From Axinella damicornis (lineage: Eukaryota; Porifera; Demospongiae; Axinellida; Axinellidae): a DNA stretch of 64,000 bases. The notes under the pieces are model-generated. The model was given only the letters and a program-made list of their open reading frames with translations, ran no database searches and had not been told where the DNA came from. The stretch is from positions 14,220,048 to 14,284,047 of the forward strand of contig OZ007509.1 of NCBI GenBank assembly GCA_963931865.1, written 5' to 3'. The position numbers and the translations under genes were made by a program. Positions 44,150 to 56,520 of the stretch are shown piece by piece (the stretch's first letter is position 1; each line of letters begins with the position of its first letter).

Positions 44150-46783
44150 GAGACAAGGAACTGCAAGTCTCATTGTTCCAGTCTCTTGTACTTCTTCTCT
44201 TCAACTCAACAGACAGACTTTCCTTCCTGTACATCAAGGAGGCCACCAGCATTGGTCAGTTGAGATGCCACCTTAGATTCTCCCTTTGACATTATTGTGG
44301 TCTAAGATTTATGCTTTCAGCTTCACCAAGCCACACACTAGTGTTGTTTTGTTAAGCATGACTATAGCTAAGTTAGTCCTTTTGTGCCACTCCCACTCTA
44401 ATGTCCAACTAATGGTGCCATTTATGTGTTGCCACTCCCACTCTAATGTCCAGCTAACATATCATGGTGTCATTCATGTGTTGCCACTCCCACTCTAATG
44501 TCCAGCTAACATCGTCATGGTGCCATTCATGTGTTGCCACTCCCACTCTAATGTCCAGCTAACATCTCATGGTGCCATTCACGTGTTGCCACTCCCACTC
44601 TAATGTCCAGTCATGGTGTCATTCATGTGTTGCCACTCCCACCCTGACATCTACTAGTGTCAGGTCATGTGATCGTTTTTCCCAGGCCTTCCCTGTTCAT
44701 CCTTGCTTGTCCATCTTCCCAAGCCCCAAGGAAAATGAACTTGGCACTAGAGGACAACAACAGGGGTGGCCTTTTTCCCCCATTCAAAACCTCTTGCCCC
44801 CTTTAGAAACCTCGAGTTCGCCACTCCATGTTTAACCAACTCACATCCTCCATATGAATTTCTAAGGGAAGTGCGGTTGTACATGTACACATGCTACTTT
44901 TCACAATGTAACGTACCTTGTGCAGAGGATGGAGAACTCAGAAGAACTATGCAGTCTCTCTCCCTCGGCAAAGCAAGAGTACTCAGTAAACATCCGAAGG
45001 TAAGGCCATCTACTTCACTACCAAACATACAACATGGTTGCCCCATGGCGCTTGCACTTGATGCATATTCTAGTTTGCATAACAAGACCCTTCTTCCAAG
45101 TAAATTGTACCTGGTATATACTTTTTTCCTTCCTTCTCCTCTCCTTCCTCCTCCTCCTCCTCATGTCTCTCCCACTCCTCCCCTTTCCCACCTTCCCACT
45201 CTTCCCCTTCCTCCTACTTCTCCTCCACTCCCTCCCATCCTCCCTCCTCCACTCCCTCCAACTCCTCTCTTTCCACCCACTCCTCCCCACTCCTCTCCCC
45301 TCCCCCCACTCCTCCTCCCCCCTGCTTCCATCTCTCCCACTCCCTCTTCCCTCCTCCCACTCCTCCCCTTCCTCCCACTCCTGTCCCCTCCCCCCACTCT
45401 TCCTCCCCTCCCTGCTCCCCTCCTTCCCACTCCCTCTCCCCATCCCTCCCACTCCTCCCCTCCCACTCCTTCTCCCCTCCCTCTCCCCCTCCCTCCCACT
45501 CCTCCCCTCCCACTCTTCCTCCCTTCCCACTCCTCCCCTCCCTCCTCTCCAATCTAGGCTAAAGAGGTGGAGGACAATGATGAATTTGTGTACAATGCTG
45601 ACTTTAAACACAAGATGTGCCGAATCAAAATCAATCAAGTCCAGATGAAGGAAACAGTGAGCTTATATTAATTTGAATCCGGATTCAGAATGGGAGTGGT
45701 AGGCTGTGGTATGTCATTACCAGTGTTACTGAAGTGCAGCTTTTCTCACACGGCCAGTCCTCACCCTCTATTTAAATCTTTTGCACATGGGAGGGAGTGG
45801 GAGAGAGAGGAAGAGAGGGAGAAAGGGGAAGGGAGGGAGATTCTACTTTAGGGAATTATCAACATATTTTAGTCTTCATCCAGACTACTAAGGTTTCTGT
45901 TTCTGTTTTCTTTTTTGAGTGATAATTTTATGCTGACATGTTCTTCTCCTTAGACAGAAGAAAATACTGCCACCAATGAGAGAGTGTTCCAAGATAGACA
46001 GTACCAGGTAATGCATGTACACATACACACACAGATATCCACAGTAGTGGGTAACTTCCCTGGCCCAAGGCTATGAATGTACCAATCTATAGGATATGAG
46101 CTCAAATCTTTCACCGCAAGTTATGGCAATGCAGAGTGGGTCAGTTATTCTGGTGCAACATCACTCATCATGGATGTAGGCCTTTCTGGCTTTGTCTGTA
46201 AAGCTCTAGCTGCTATACAAGAGACTTCTGATGAAGTTTACCATGTTGGTGATGGGTATGTGTGTGCGTGCATACTCACAGTTTCATCAGCTGCTGACCT
46301 CCTCCCTCACAGGTGGATGCTGCCATAGTGCGCATCATGAAAATGAGAAGAACACTACCGCACAACTTGCTGGTCTCCGAGTGCTTAGCTCAACTCCGGT
46401 TTCATGTGCGGGTAAGGCTACACCCAGCTATCTTGACTGTAAGGTGTGAGAGACCACAGGTTTGAGTCCCACCAGCTGCACCTAGGAAAGGGTTTTCTCC
46501 AGGTTTCTGGTTTCCCTTCCCAGGAAGGGCTTCAAATAGGCATTCATTTGCTTCCTGCCCATGAAGAAAATAATTGCTAGTTAGAGCTAAAACCGTTTCC
46601 AAGCTGGACTTGTAATGTGCTATTGCATTCCAATTAATGCCATACCATACCCTTTATGGATGGCTTGTTTCTGTCATCAAATTACAGCCCTCTGATTTGA
46701 AGAAGAGAATTGAGAGTCTGATAGATAGGGACTACATCCGCAGAAGCAAAGAGAACAGCAGTATATACGAGTACATTGCATAG
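42871..46783 (+). CDS. CUL4: cullin-4, C-terminal part
   Basis: Scaffold subunit of CRL4 ubiquitin ligases: the C-terminal half binds the RING protein and is activated by NEDD8. Eight exons fit one frame: about 42871-42952, 43559-43672, 44149-44254, 44926-44999, 45558-45656, 45954-46007, 46313-46411 and 46688-46783 (TAG). Motifs in order are [110 protein letters not shown] with the neddylation lysine at 46340-46342, and the winged-helix end [14 protein letters not shown]...EYIA. All splice sites are [21 protein letters not shown] replaces the more acidic vertebrate loop. The N-terminal DDB1-binding half lies in or beyond the gap. Very close match to the CUL4 family. Confidence 0.95.
43846..44106 (+). 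mobile_element. diverged TTAA-family relic in cullin intron
   Basis: GGCCCGTTTTCAGCTACGGC, AATTGGTGGGTGTGGTTAGAG and CAACACCAGGGAACAGAT follow the 3' half of the 40901-41404 element with many substitutions. The 5' half is missing. Confidence 0.75.
44113..44147. repeat. AC microsatellite at a splice acceptor
   Basis: The AC run ends in ACACAG, which serves as the cullin acceptor. The usual polypyrimidine tract is replaced by the repeat. Confidence 0.85.
44383..44650 (+). repeat. minisatellite of about 57 bp in cullin intron
   Basis: Five to six units of GCCACTCCCACTCTAATGTC...ATGGTGCCATTCATGTGTT. Confidence 0.85.
45119..45547. repeat. long polypyrimidine tract before a cullin acceptor
   Basis: About 430 bp of CTCC/CCACTCCTCC repeats, leading into CCAATCTAG and the exon at 45558. 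The left arm reaches only the last part before its gap. Frames in it are artefacts. Confidence 0.92.
46412..46615 (+). repeat. SINE-like intronic repeat, right copy
   Basis: Contains GGTTTGAGTCC, close to the RNA polymerase III B box GGTTCRANTCC, then GGGTTTTCTCCAGGTTTCTGG and GGAAGGGCTTCAAATAGG. A tRNA-derived SINE is plausible, but no clean A box is seen. Confidence 0.5.
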
Positions 46784-47000
46784 TGCCATGTGGTATCGCT
46801 CACTCTGCTGCATGTCAAGTGTCCTCTAATGGACTCTATAATATTTCAATGTCCGTCACTCGCATCTTACTGTACATGATTGTTATGAAATTATTATTTG
46901 GCAAATTAATGTGTACATGTGTATGTATTTCAGTTCCTGTATTTTTCCCATCGAATAGGAAAGATTATACGTGTATAAAGTCAAGAACACATAAGTAGAC

Positions 47001-47183
47001 TGGTGGGTGATCGACCTATATGCTCGACAGGCAGTTGATTGACCCATGCTGCAGGACTGTCAGTGGATAACGATAACCAATGCAGGACAGTCAGTGGAGT
47101 GACCCGTGCTGGACAGTCAGTGGAAGGATCGAGGAGCAGTTGATCTGGGAGGTCAGAAGTATATTACCATATGAATCACGACC
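47001..47183. other. right-arm-specific insert with GGACAGTCAGTGGA repeats
   Basis: The left arm reads straight across (AAGTAGACCTCCAACACC). The insert has three to four spaced copies of GGACAGTCAGTGGA, also seen at 47622-47640. No inverted ends. Confidence 0.65.
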
Positions 47184-47775
47184 TCCAACACCCAAATGTG
47201 TGCATCATTCCACTGCACGAATAATGTGGTAGAACACTGCAGAGAGAGAGAAACTGTCACACATGCACACCCTCCCACTTTTGGGCCAAGACCGTACGTT
47301 ATAAGGTCCTGGCCCATGCAGTGGTATCCTCATACATTAAGTAATTTCAACTGTAGAGTGTTGACCAGTATAATAATTATTATACATAGCAATTAACATC
47401 TTATTTTACTGCACCCATACATTTGCCATATTTGGGAGCATAGTTGTTACTCAACTGCAGGCTATAGAGGTCGCCCCAAATACTTGAAAGTAAAGTGGGG
47501 TAACTGACCACAGATATAGTCAGTTGTTCACTAGTTGAGTATTATGAGTAAGCACAACTTTTGATGCAAGTGCAAAGATTGTGTGGATAATATTTTTCTG
47601 GCCGCCAGCAGGTTCTGGCGTGCTGGACAGTCAGTGGAGTGGAGTCACTGTTAGGAACAGCACATCTCAAGTTACCAATGACATATTATGACAGCACCTG
47701 GATTCCAGTTCACCAACACAAGCGTGCCCACACACACCTGCCCCACCTCCGCACACACACACACCTACCCCACCC

Positions 47776-47989
47776 CCCACACTGCCCCTCCCCCCAGGCT
47801 ACCCCTCCCCCAGGCTGCCCCTCCCCCCCAGGCTGCCCCTCCCCCCCAGGCTGCCCCTCCCCCCCAGGCTGCCCCGCCCCCAGGCTGCCCCGCCCCCCAG
47901 GCTGCCCATCCCCCCAGGCTGCCCCTCCCCCCAGGCTGCCCCCACCCCCCCAGGCTGCCCCCACCCCCCAGGCTGCCCAACCCCCCAAG
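47776..47989 (-). repeat. 17-bp C-rich minisatellite, right copy
   Basis: Counterpart of 38156-38361 with its own mix of variants (CCCATCCCC, CCACCCCCC), showing independent turnover of units. Confidence 0.9.
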
Positions 47990-48093
47990 CAGTGAAAGGT
48001 AGAGCAAGGGTAAGGTTAGGGTGAGGGCTCACCTCACCTTAACTTCACCCGAACAGTACCTAGCCCGAATGACTTCGGCACTGCGGGACCCGC

Positions 48094-48101
48094 TTTATAT
48101 A
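48094..48101 (-). promoter_or_regulatory. TATA box of the promoter-like block, right copy
   Basis: TATATAAA on the - strand. CCAAT lies about 60 bp further upstream on the same strand. Confidence 0.5.
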
Positions 48102-48314
48102 CCCGCAGAAGCCGGCGGCAACGCGCGCGCCGGTAGGCCCTAATGCTCTTATTTGATTGGTTGGTTCACATTTTGGCGGTAAAATTATACCAGGTGTGCA
48201 AGCGTAGACGGTAGCCAATGGTGGTGTCTGTCTCTGTCGATTTTCAATGGCGTTGGCCTCCTCCGGTAGGCACTCTGCCAATGGCGGTCCCTCTGTTGCT
48301 GTGGTTGTAGTTGA

Positions 48315-48569
48315 CTACGAATGCTGTTCCGTAGGCAAGTGGGCGTGGTTCCCAGACCCCACGCCGCTTTGGAATGAGTTTGGCGTCTGGGAATGATCGT
48401 GGTTGTTGCTCGGGCAGTTCCAGTTGGGCTTGATACGGTTGGGCGGTGACCAGACCCTACGCTGCTTCAGAATATGCTTGCACAGCTGGTGTGGTGCCCA
48501 GCCCCCGCGCCGCTTCGGAACTCTTGGCGTCTTTGACTTTGTTTCTGTGGCAGTTGGGCTAGACTCCAT
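48315..48569 (-). CDS. hypothetical 84-residue basic protein, right copy
   Basis: Same frame and length as 37572-37826, with a few substitutions (for example HDHSQTP, GNHAHLP). Equal length in both arms weakly supports translation. Confidence 0.3.
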   Translation of the reverse strand: MESSPTATETKSKTPRVPKRRGGWAPHQLCKHILKQRRVWSPPNRIKPNWNCPSNNHDHSQTPNSFQSGVGSGNHAHLPTEQHS

Positions 48570-48887
48570 TTCTCGATCTACGAAGGTAAGTGAAAAAGAT
48601 GTCAACTGCAAAGATAAACCACCTAGCTAGTTATGAATATAGTCAAGTGGAGAGAGAATAGAGAGAAGAGGGAGGGATAGGTAAACAAGGGAGGGAGATG
48701 CCAACTCTCCTGCATGGTTTGTTGTGACCTGTCCACTGTGGGGAGAATCAAGTTGTTTTGGATGAATAATTATTGTCTGGTGAAAGTAGCAAACTCGTGT
48801 GTGTACACTGTGGATGATTTGTTACACAGGGTTACACAGGGTTTGCTGCATGCCATGGCCACTATACTAATGCAGAGTCCACTATAC

Positions 48888-49040
48888 CCAACACCGCCCT
48901 AGGAAAAAAAACGTACATAGACTACATGAACGTACACTGCCTACCTGCCTACCGTAATCACTCTAATAATAATATTCGAACATAAAATTTATTACTTACA
49001 AAATAAATATAATATATATATCTCAACTAAAAGAAAAATA
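48888..49040 (+). repeat. GGGCGG repeat, independent insertion
   Basis: CCCAACACCGCCCTAGGAAAAAAAACG... in the same absolute orientation as 36320, although the arms are inverted. It is therefore not the homologous copy. It occupies the breakpoint of the 2.5-kb left-only block. Confidence 0.7.
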
Positions 49041-49124
49041 TGCAGGGTGGCGGAAGAGGTCCGGCTGACCCAGCAACTGCTGAACCAATGTTTTGCTATT
49101 GCTAGGTGTGATCTGAGAGGTACT

Positions 49125-49159
<35 letters not shown>
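49125..49159. repeat. poly-G tract
   Basis: About 35 G against 17 C at the matching left site (34666). Confidence 0.88.
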
Positions 49160-49160
<1 letters not shown>

Positions 49161-49740
49161 TATATATACCCCATACCTCTCTACAGGGGTGTACTTTACA
49201 CACCAGTATACACTGTCACAGTTTCTCTGCATTTCTCGCAGCAGCTCCACTAGATTTTGCTTGACCAAAGCTAAAGTGCTTCCGTTGTCGATCCCTAGTA
49301 TGTGTGAGGAGGTGTTCAAAGTGCAAGTTGTTTGTAAGGGGAGGGAGTGAGTGATTTGTGATCATGCTTGTACAACTGTACTCTTTAAGTGAGTGGTTCC
49401 TCATCTCCATGCAGAACTCCGATCTTTCGTATTGCCCGCCGTGGTCCCCCGTCCCACATGAGCAACAGGTGCTCCCCCACTCCTGCAGGATGCAGTAGAG
49501 GAATCTACTAACTCTCCAGGGTACTAAAGGTAAACGCTCAAAACAGGCTGCAATTAACTGCTGCATTGAAAATGGCAACAGGTGCATTGTTAAGGCCACA
49601 TAAAACTAGGCAGGTCTGGTCTGTAATTACATGACTGTGATGAATACTTCTTAACCCATTGACTTCAAAACTTGTCATCAGACTTTGAACGTGTGATGTC
49701 ACCTTTGGTAATGTGAATTACAGATGGGCTCAGTTTAGCC

Positions 49741-50135
49741 GCTAGCCCCTCTCCACCCGGCCGGTCAAGGGGCCGCATGGTGAAGCCATGCACGAAGGGC
49801 GGAGAGGGTCTAGCAAACATTGCACTAGATCACGTTTCTCCATGTACCTGTGAACCAGTGAAGTGCCAGCTAGAGTTGAGGACGAGTTCTGTACCCTTCC
49901 AGATTGGACTAGTTTAGCTGGAGTGTAGGCTTTTAGACGCTCTCCACCAGGCTGATCGCACACAAATGGCTCAGTTTACAACCATGAGAGTCATGAATAA
50001 AATTGGAACGAATCATTTCAGTAAAATCTGATTGGTCAGTTGAAATGCAATCTAGTTTGCTAGACCCTCTCCGCCCTCCGCGCGTGGCTTTGCCGTGTGC
50101 CCACTTGACCGGCCGGGCGGAGAGGGGCTAGCAGC
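49741..50135. mobile_element. MITE with GCTAGCCCCTCTCC ends, right copy
   Basis: Inverted counterpart of 33713-34086. The core differs by small indels. No recent movement. Confidence 0.78.
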
Positions 50136-50889
50136 TAGACTAAGATGGACGCCGGCTGGACTCTTGTTTATGTGTAGATAGACATAGAACTCCAGTATTG
50201 AAGGCTAAATGGGTTAGCATTGCTAAGTCCAACCAGTTGCTCAGGCAATGTTGCATTTCCAGAGATCATTTTCAGCCTCTAGAGCCTTTAAATGTATCCC
50301 AATTTCAGGCGTGTTGGACTTGAAATTGAAACTGTTCCCGGAGGTCATTTCAGCCATCCTAACCAGATACATGACTCTAACAACACCCGAACTGTCAATG
50401 AAGGCTCTCATGATGAAATGCCAAAGTGAGCTGTGTATAACGAGCGAGGCTAGGGAGCATAATTCCAGCGGTTTCAGCATTATCCACCAATACACATGAA
50501 AGGGGCTATACCCATCCCACCTTGACAAGGATATACAGTCCACCAGCCATGTGCGTACACGAGCACCACGGCAACGTAACGTATGGACATCAGGGTTGTG
50601 AGAGGCAGTTGGGATGAGTTCAGTAGTCCAGTAATAGACATGTCCCATACACAGTTGCATTCCTACATTCTAGGAAGGGTTATAAACCAAGCACCATGCA
50701 GACTGATAGCTGCATTCTTTATGCTGTTCTGTATAGCTAACTATGTTCAAGCTGCTCTGAATCAGTTGTTCCTTTGTTTGTGTGTACATGTAGCTGTCAT
50801 GTTGTGTGTTCTGTACTTGGATCTGTGTAGTGAATTTGAACAGAAAGAAAAATTATCAGCATGGTCGGTCCGGTGATCGGGATATGTTA

Positions 50890-50985
50890 AAACAGTGGCG
50901 GGCAGAGGGGGCGTGCGCCCCCCCCCCAACACCGCCCTAGAAAAAAAAACGTGCGTAGACTACATGAACATACGCTGCCTATATA
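50890..50985. repeat. GGGCGG dispersed repeat, right copy
   Basis: Homologous to 32866-32990, but with a shortened G/C core. Confidence 0.7.
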
Positions 50986-51529
50986 GAGGCAGTTCTTTGA
51001 TCTAGCTATCAACTGTAAGTCATGACTTACCTCCAGCAGCAGTTTATTGTGTAGTCAGTCAGTCTAAGTATGTGGAGGTCTTCCTGATAACCGAAAATCG
51101 TTCTTGGGTGAAAAATTTTCCACGCTTCGCGCGAATACTGATCAACACCCTGTGGCTGTTTTGCGGCCGCTGCACGCCTCCGTACTTCGCCGCCAATGTT
51201 CTCCCCCCCAACCTTCTATTGCTGTGCACGCCTGTGCATTAAAATAAGAATGAACTGGTAAGTGAATGGGTAACTGCATTCGAGATTTCATACAGCACTG
51301 TGCCACTCAGGGCGGTCTCAAGGCTCTATCTGTGTGTAGTGCGCAAGCCACACCCTAACTAATTGTTCATGTGTAAACAGACAAAAGGAAGTTGTATCCA
51401 CAGTGATTATGTAATTTTAGCGCTTGAACTTCCTGCCAATGGTATTTGATGGGGCAAGCCTGAATGAGGCCCAAATAGACGAGTGTGATGTAACAATTCT
51501 TTATGCAAGTAGCTTCGCTCGCTCAGCTA

Positions 51530-51910
51530 CTTCCCCCCTTGTTCATCTACGTGAGTAATCCGGTGCCAGACAGCTCTCTGTGAAGAGCTGCTGCTCCCTG
51601 ATTGCGTCTGCTTCTGCTGCTGCTCCCCATGCGATTGCATCGATGCGCTTCAACTGCTTCCCATTTGCATCCGCTTCAGCTGCTGCTCGCCGCTTGCGTC
51701 TGCTTCAGCTGCTGCTCTCGATTGCGTCCGTTTCAACTGCTGCTCCCCGATTTTGTCCGCTTCAGCTGCTGCTCCCCACCAGCTGTAGATTCCCAAACAT
51801 TCTTCGCAGAGTTCGAGGTTCAGTAAATTGAAGTACGAAGGTCGCGCATCACTAGTCTAGTCCTGCCCCATGAACATCCCACTTCCGTTACACACAGACA
51901 GACACACAAA
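51530..51910. repeat. minisatellite element, right copy
   Basis: Inverted counterpart of 31940-32350. Almost unchanged, which contrasts with the expanded tracts elsewhere. Confidence 0.8.
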
Positions 51911-52058
51911 CATACGATTAAAATCTTAATGTATTGATTTCTCTGTCATAATTATGTCATGCCGTTAATCCCTTTCTGCTCTAATTTTGTGTGTTCTTTC
52001 ATCATGCCAAAATGATACACACAAATGCAAGTGATCTGTGTCTGCATGCTAGCCTAAC

Positions 52059-52131
52059 TAGCCTCGTTCCCAGGCCCCTCAGCTTTTTGTTGCAATCACA
52101 AAAAGCCGGGGAGGAGCCTGGGAAGAGGCTA
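52059..52131. repeat. longer hairpin of the TAGCCTCG family, right copy
   Basis: Counterpart of 31721-31793. One base differs in the stem. Confidence 0.78.
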
Positions 52132-52199
52132 CATGCAGCCACAGGATCCATGTTCTGCACATGCACTTGGTCAGGCTTGCCCCACAATGTACTTCCCTG

Positions 52200-53690
52200 T
52201 AGTATTACTCATTGAGTTTGACAGGCTGTACTGTACAATTGAAGTGTGTGCGTGAAGTTTGCAACCATCTGTGGATGTAAAATGGCCTTTGCTAGCACTG
52301 CATGATTCTTCGTCTGCGCATCTATATAATCAGCAACCTGACTGTCGATCCAGAAGGGATCCTATCGATGTCGGCCCAGAGGTGGGCTATATAAGTCATA
52401 GGTATACGCTAGTTACCGCCCTTACCTGCCTATTTTGGGCTGCCATTGCCGTGCTGTTGTCAGTGGTACATGTGCGCCATTCCCTCAGATTGGGCTTTAC
52501 AAATATAAGCTGTCGTTACTATGAAGCTCATCGAGCGTTTCTTTACTTTCCGCCTTTCATTTAATGTTGTTAAGGACATCCCATGTGTGTTCCATGTTTA
52601 CGGTAGGAGGAGACGTTGCCATGGTAACATGGTATTTGCAGTTGATGCTATCAACATAGTTGTTTACAGTGGTGACATTAGCAACAAAAAAGCTGTTACG
52701 TACATATAGGGCAGAGCTCTAAAGCGTTGGTTCCCAGTATTTTATGCAGGGTTGGGAACAAGACTACCAGCACCCGGTTCTCTGAGTGTAGCGATTGCCG
52801 CCTAGGCTTGATTGGTTGTGATATTGAGAGACGGCTGCCAGCCACCAACTGCAGACACGTATACTGCTTTGCCAACATCAGTCTACACATAGCTACTCCT
52901 TTTCCTCCTCATCTGCTTCAATACTCTGAGGTACAATAACATTGCCAGCCCGTTTAGTGATCTTCTGCCATGGTTCTTCAAGAGCGGTCTTAACCAGCAG
53001 CAGCACATGGTGCCATGACAGTGATTATCTGATCACATGTTAGTATGTATGTCCCCTCGTTCCCACGCAGCCTGGGAACGAGGCTAGTATGTGTGCTAAG
53101 TGCTGCATGTGATCAAAGGGTTCTTGGTAGTCCCTCTTTAATACTGGAAGGGAGGTGCATGGGCATCCATTGCCTTAGGTCCACCTTGCCACCATCCAGT
53201 TGGTTGGTAGGCATGCACCGTGTGTCTTCATAGTACAAGTAGGTGGTCACCAGTATGTCATCTTGGCATTCCAGGATATGGCAATAGCAGTTGGGAAGCC
53301 AAGCAGGCAAACATGTATCTTTATAATAATAGTTGTCACATGCATGTCCGTCACGTTTCTGAGCATGCACAGTAGTAGACCCAACAATAATTAGCATGAA
53401 CACTGAAATTAGGATATAGGTGTAAACTGTTTGTCTTGGTTCAATATCCTCCCCACATTGTGAAGTCCCATGTACATTTCTGTTGATAGCTGAGTACAAT
53501 AAATGTTGTACCGGTATGTAGTGACACAGCTTGATGTGCGCAGGACAGTATTGCCATATTGTGGATGATGTCGTCATAGCTCTTGTAGGGACTGTTAGTG
53601 AGTGTCCTTTCCCTTCCTGCAAGTACCAAAATCAATACCCACTGACATTTATGTGTACTTTCCTCTAGTATTATTCATTGAATTTCGACT
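52200..53690. repeat. tandem unit, right copy 1
   Basis: GGTGGGCTATATAAG at 52380 starts the recognisable unit. Also ATGAAGCTCATCGAGCG at 52521 and a hairpin at about 53054-53085. Closest to left copy 2. Confidence 0.85.
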
Positions 53691-55090
53691 GGCTGAATTG
53701 AAGTGTGTGCATGAAGTTTGCAGCCATTTGTGGATGTAAAACGGCCTTTGCTAGCACTGTTTCTTCGTCCGCATGTCTATTAGCAACCTCACTGTAGATC
53801 CAGAGGGAATGCATGGGATCTATCAATGTCGGCCCGGAGGTGGGCTATATAAGAGTTGTAGTTACCGTCCTTACCCGCCTATTTCGGGCTGCCGTGTTGT
53901 AGTCAGTGGTACGTGCATTCCCTCAGAATAGGATTGACTGCTTTACGAAGATACGCTGTAGTTACTATGAAGCTCGTTGAGCATTTCTTTACTTTCCTCA
54001 ATTCATTAAAGACGTCTCATGTGTGTTCCATGTTTACGGTGGGAGGAGACATTGCCATGGTAACATGGTATTTGCGGTTGATGCTATCAGCATAGTTGTT
54101 TACAGTGGTGACATTAGCAACAAAAAAGCTGTTACATATAGGCAGTACAGAGCTCCCAACCCTGCATTTTATGCAGGGTTGGGAACAAGACTACCAGCAC
54201 CCGGTTCTCTGAGTGTAGCGATTGCCGCCTATGCTTGATTAGTTGGCTGATATTGAGAGACGGCTGCCAGCCACCAACGGCAGACACGTATACTGCTTTG
54301 CCAACATCAGTCTACACATAGCTACTCCTTTTCCTCCTCATCTGCTTCAATACTCTGAGGTACAATAACATTGCCAGCGCATTTAGTGATCTTCTGCCAT
54401 GGTTCTTCAAGAGCAGTCTTAACCAGCAGCAGCACATGGTGCCATGACAGTGGCTATCTGATCACATGTTAGTATGTGTGTAGCCTCGTTCCCACGCAGC
54501 CTGGGAACGAGGCTAGTATGTGTGCTAAGTGCTGCATGTGATCAAAGGGTTCTTGGTAGTCCCTCTTTAATACTGGAAGGGAGGTGCATAGGCATCCATT
54601 GCCTTAGCTCCACCTTGCCACCATCCAGTTGGTTGGTAGGCATGCACCGTGTGTCTTCATAGTACAAGTAGGTGGTCACCAGTATGTCATCTTGGCATTC
54701 CAGGATATGGCAATAGCAGCTGGGAAGCCAAGCAGGCAAACATGTATCTTTATAATAATAGTTGTCACATGTCCGTCACGTTTCTGAGCATGCACAGTAG
54801 TAGACCCAACAATAATTAGCATGAACACTGAAATTAGGATATAGGTGTAAACTGTTTGTCTTGATTCAATATCCTCCCCACATTGTGAACATTTCTGTTG
54901 ATAGCTGAGTACAATATGTAGTGACACAGCTTGATGTGCGCAGGACAGTATTGCCATATTGTGGATGATGTCATCATAGCTCTTGTAGAGACTGTTAGTG
55001 AGTGTCCTTTCCCTTCCTGCAAGTACCAAAATCAATACCCACTGACATTTTATGTGTACTTTCCTCTAGTATTATTCATTGAATTTTGAC
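53691..55090. repeat. tandem unit, right copy 2
   Basis: Same order of blocks, TATA-like box near 53845, hairpin 54481-54515. Very close to copy 3 and so a recent duplicate. Confidence 0.85.
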
Positions 55091-56520
55091 TGGCTGAATT
55101 GAAGTGTGTGCATGAAGTTTGCAGCCATTTGTGGATGTAAAACGGCCTTTGCTAGCACTGTTTCTTCGTCCGCATGTCTATTAGCAACCTCACTGTAGAT
55201 CCAGAGGGAATGCATGGGATCTATCAATGTCGGCCCGGAGGTGGGCTATATAAGAGTTGTAGTTACCGTCCTTACCCGCCTATTTCGGGCTGCCGTGTTG
55301 TAGTCAGTGGTACGTGCATTCCCTCAGAATAGGATTGACTGCTTTACGAAGATACGCTGTAGTTACTATGAAGCTCGTTGAGCATTTCTTTACTTTCCTC
55401 AATTCATTAAGGACGTCTCATGTGTGTTCCATGTTTATGGTGGGAGGAGACATTGCCATGGTAACATGGTATTTACGGTTGATGCTATCAACATTGTTGT
55501 TTACAGTGGTGACATTAGCAACAAAAAAGCTGTTACATAGGCAATACAGAGCTCTAAAGCGTTGGTTCCCAGTATTTTATGCAGGGTTGGGAACAAGACT
55601 GCCAGCACCTGGTTCTCTGAGTGTAGCGATTTCCGCCTATGCTTGATTAGTTGTGATATTGAGAGACGGCTGCCAGGCACCAACTGCAGACACGTATACT
55701 GCTTTGCCAGCATCAGTCTACACATAGCTACTCCTTTTCCTCCTCATCTGCTTCAATACTCTGAGGTACAATAACATTGCCAGCCCGTTTAGTGATCTTC
55801 TGCCATGGTTCTTCAGAGCAGTCTTAACCAGCAGCAGCACATGGTGCCATGACAGTGGTTATCTGATCACATGTTAGTATGTATGTGGCCTTGTTCCCAC
55901 GCAGCCTGGGAACGAGGCTAGTATGTGTGCTAAGTGCTGCATGCGATCAAAGGGTTCTTGGTAGTCCCTCTTTAATACTGGAAGGGAGGTGCATGAGCAT
56001 CCATTGCCTTAGCTCCACCTTGCCACCATCCAGTTGGTTGGTAGGCATGCACCATGTGTCTGCATAGTACAAGTAGGTGGTCACCAGTATGTCATCTTGG
56101 CATTCCAGGATATGGCAATAGCAGCTGGGAAGCCAAGAACGCAAACATGTATCTGTATAATAATAGTTGTCACATGTCCATCATGCTTCTGAGCATGCAC
56201 AGTAGTAGACCCAACAATAATTAGCATGAACACTGAAATTAGGTAAACTGTTTGTCTTATCCTCCCCGTGCACATTGTGAAGTACCATGTACATTTCTGT
56301 TGACAGCTGAGTACAATAAATGTTGTATATAGTGACATAGTCTCGGCCCCAGACCCAAACCAACCCCAGCGCGGATCGCTTCCAGATGCGATCCGTGCTG
56401 GGGTGGGTTGGGTCTGGGACCGAGACTAATAGTGACACAGCTTGATGTGCGCAAGACAATGTTGCCATCGTGTGGATGATGTCATCATGTGCTCTTGTAG
56501 AGACCTTTCCCTTCCTGCAA
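55091..56520. repeat. tandem unit, right copy 3
   Basis: TATA-like box near 55245 and hairpin about 55888-55921. The end carries a separate 91-bp hairpin (56338-56428) not found in other copies. Confidence 0.85.
56338..56428. repeat. 91-bp hairpin, TAGTCTCGG...CCGAGACTA
   Basis: Near-perfect stem with CCCAGACCCAAACCAACCCC and its complement. A related half-copy is at 22781-22820 (TAGTCTCGAACCCAGACCCA). The matching left site (about 28985) lacks it. Confidence 0.82.

Noticed and set aside
44072..44263. Frames through AC microsatellites (poly-His-Thr)
   Set aside because: Simple-repeat translation only.
46385..46470. tRNA gene at the SINE-like repeat
   Set aside because: Only a B-box-like element is present. 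The possible A box lies within the cullin exon at an unsuitable distance, and no cloverleaf forms by eye.
52521..52709. ATG frame MKLIERFFTF downstream of a TATA-like box in the tandem unit
   Set aside because: The frame changes after about 12 codons in the other copies. No domain and no conserved stop.
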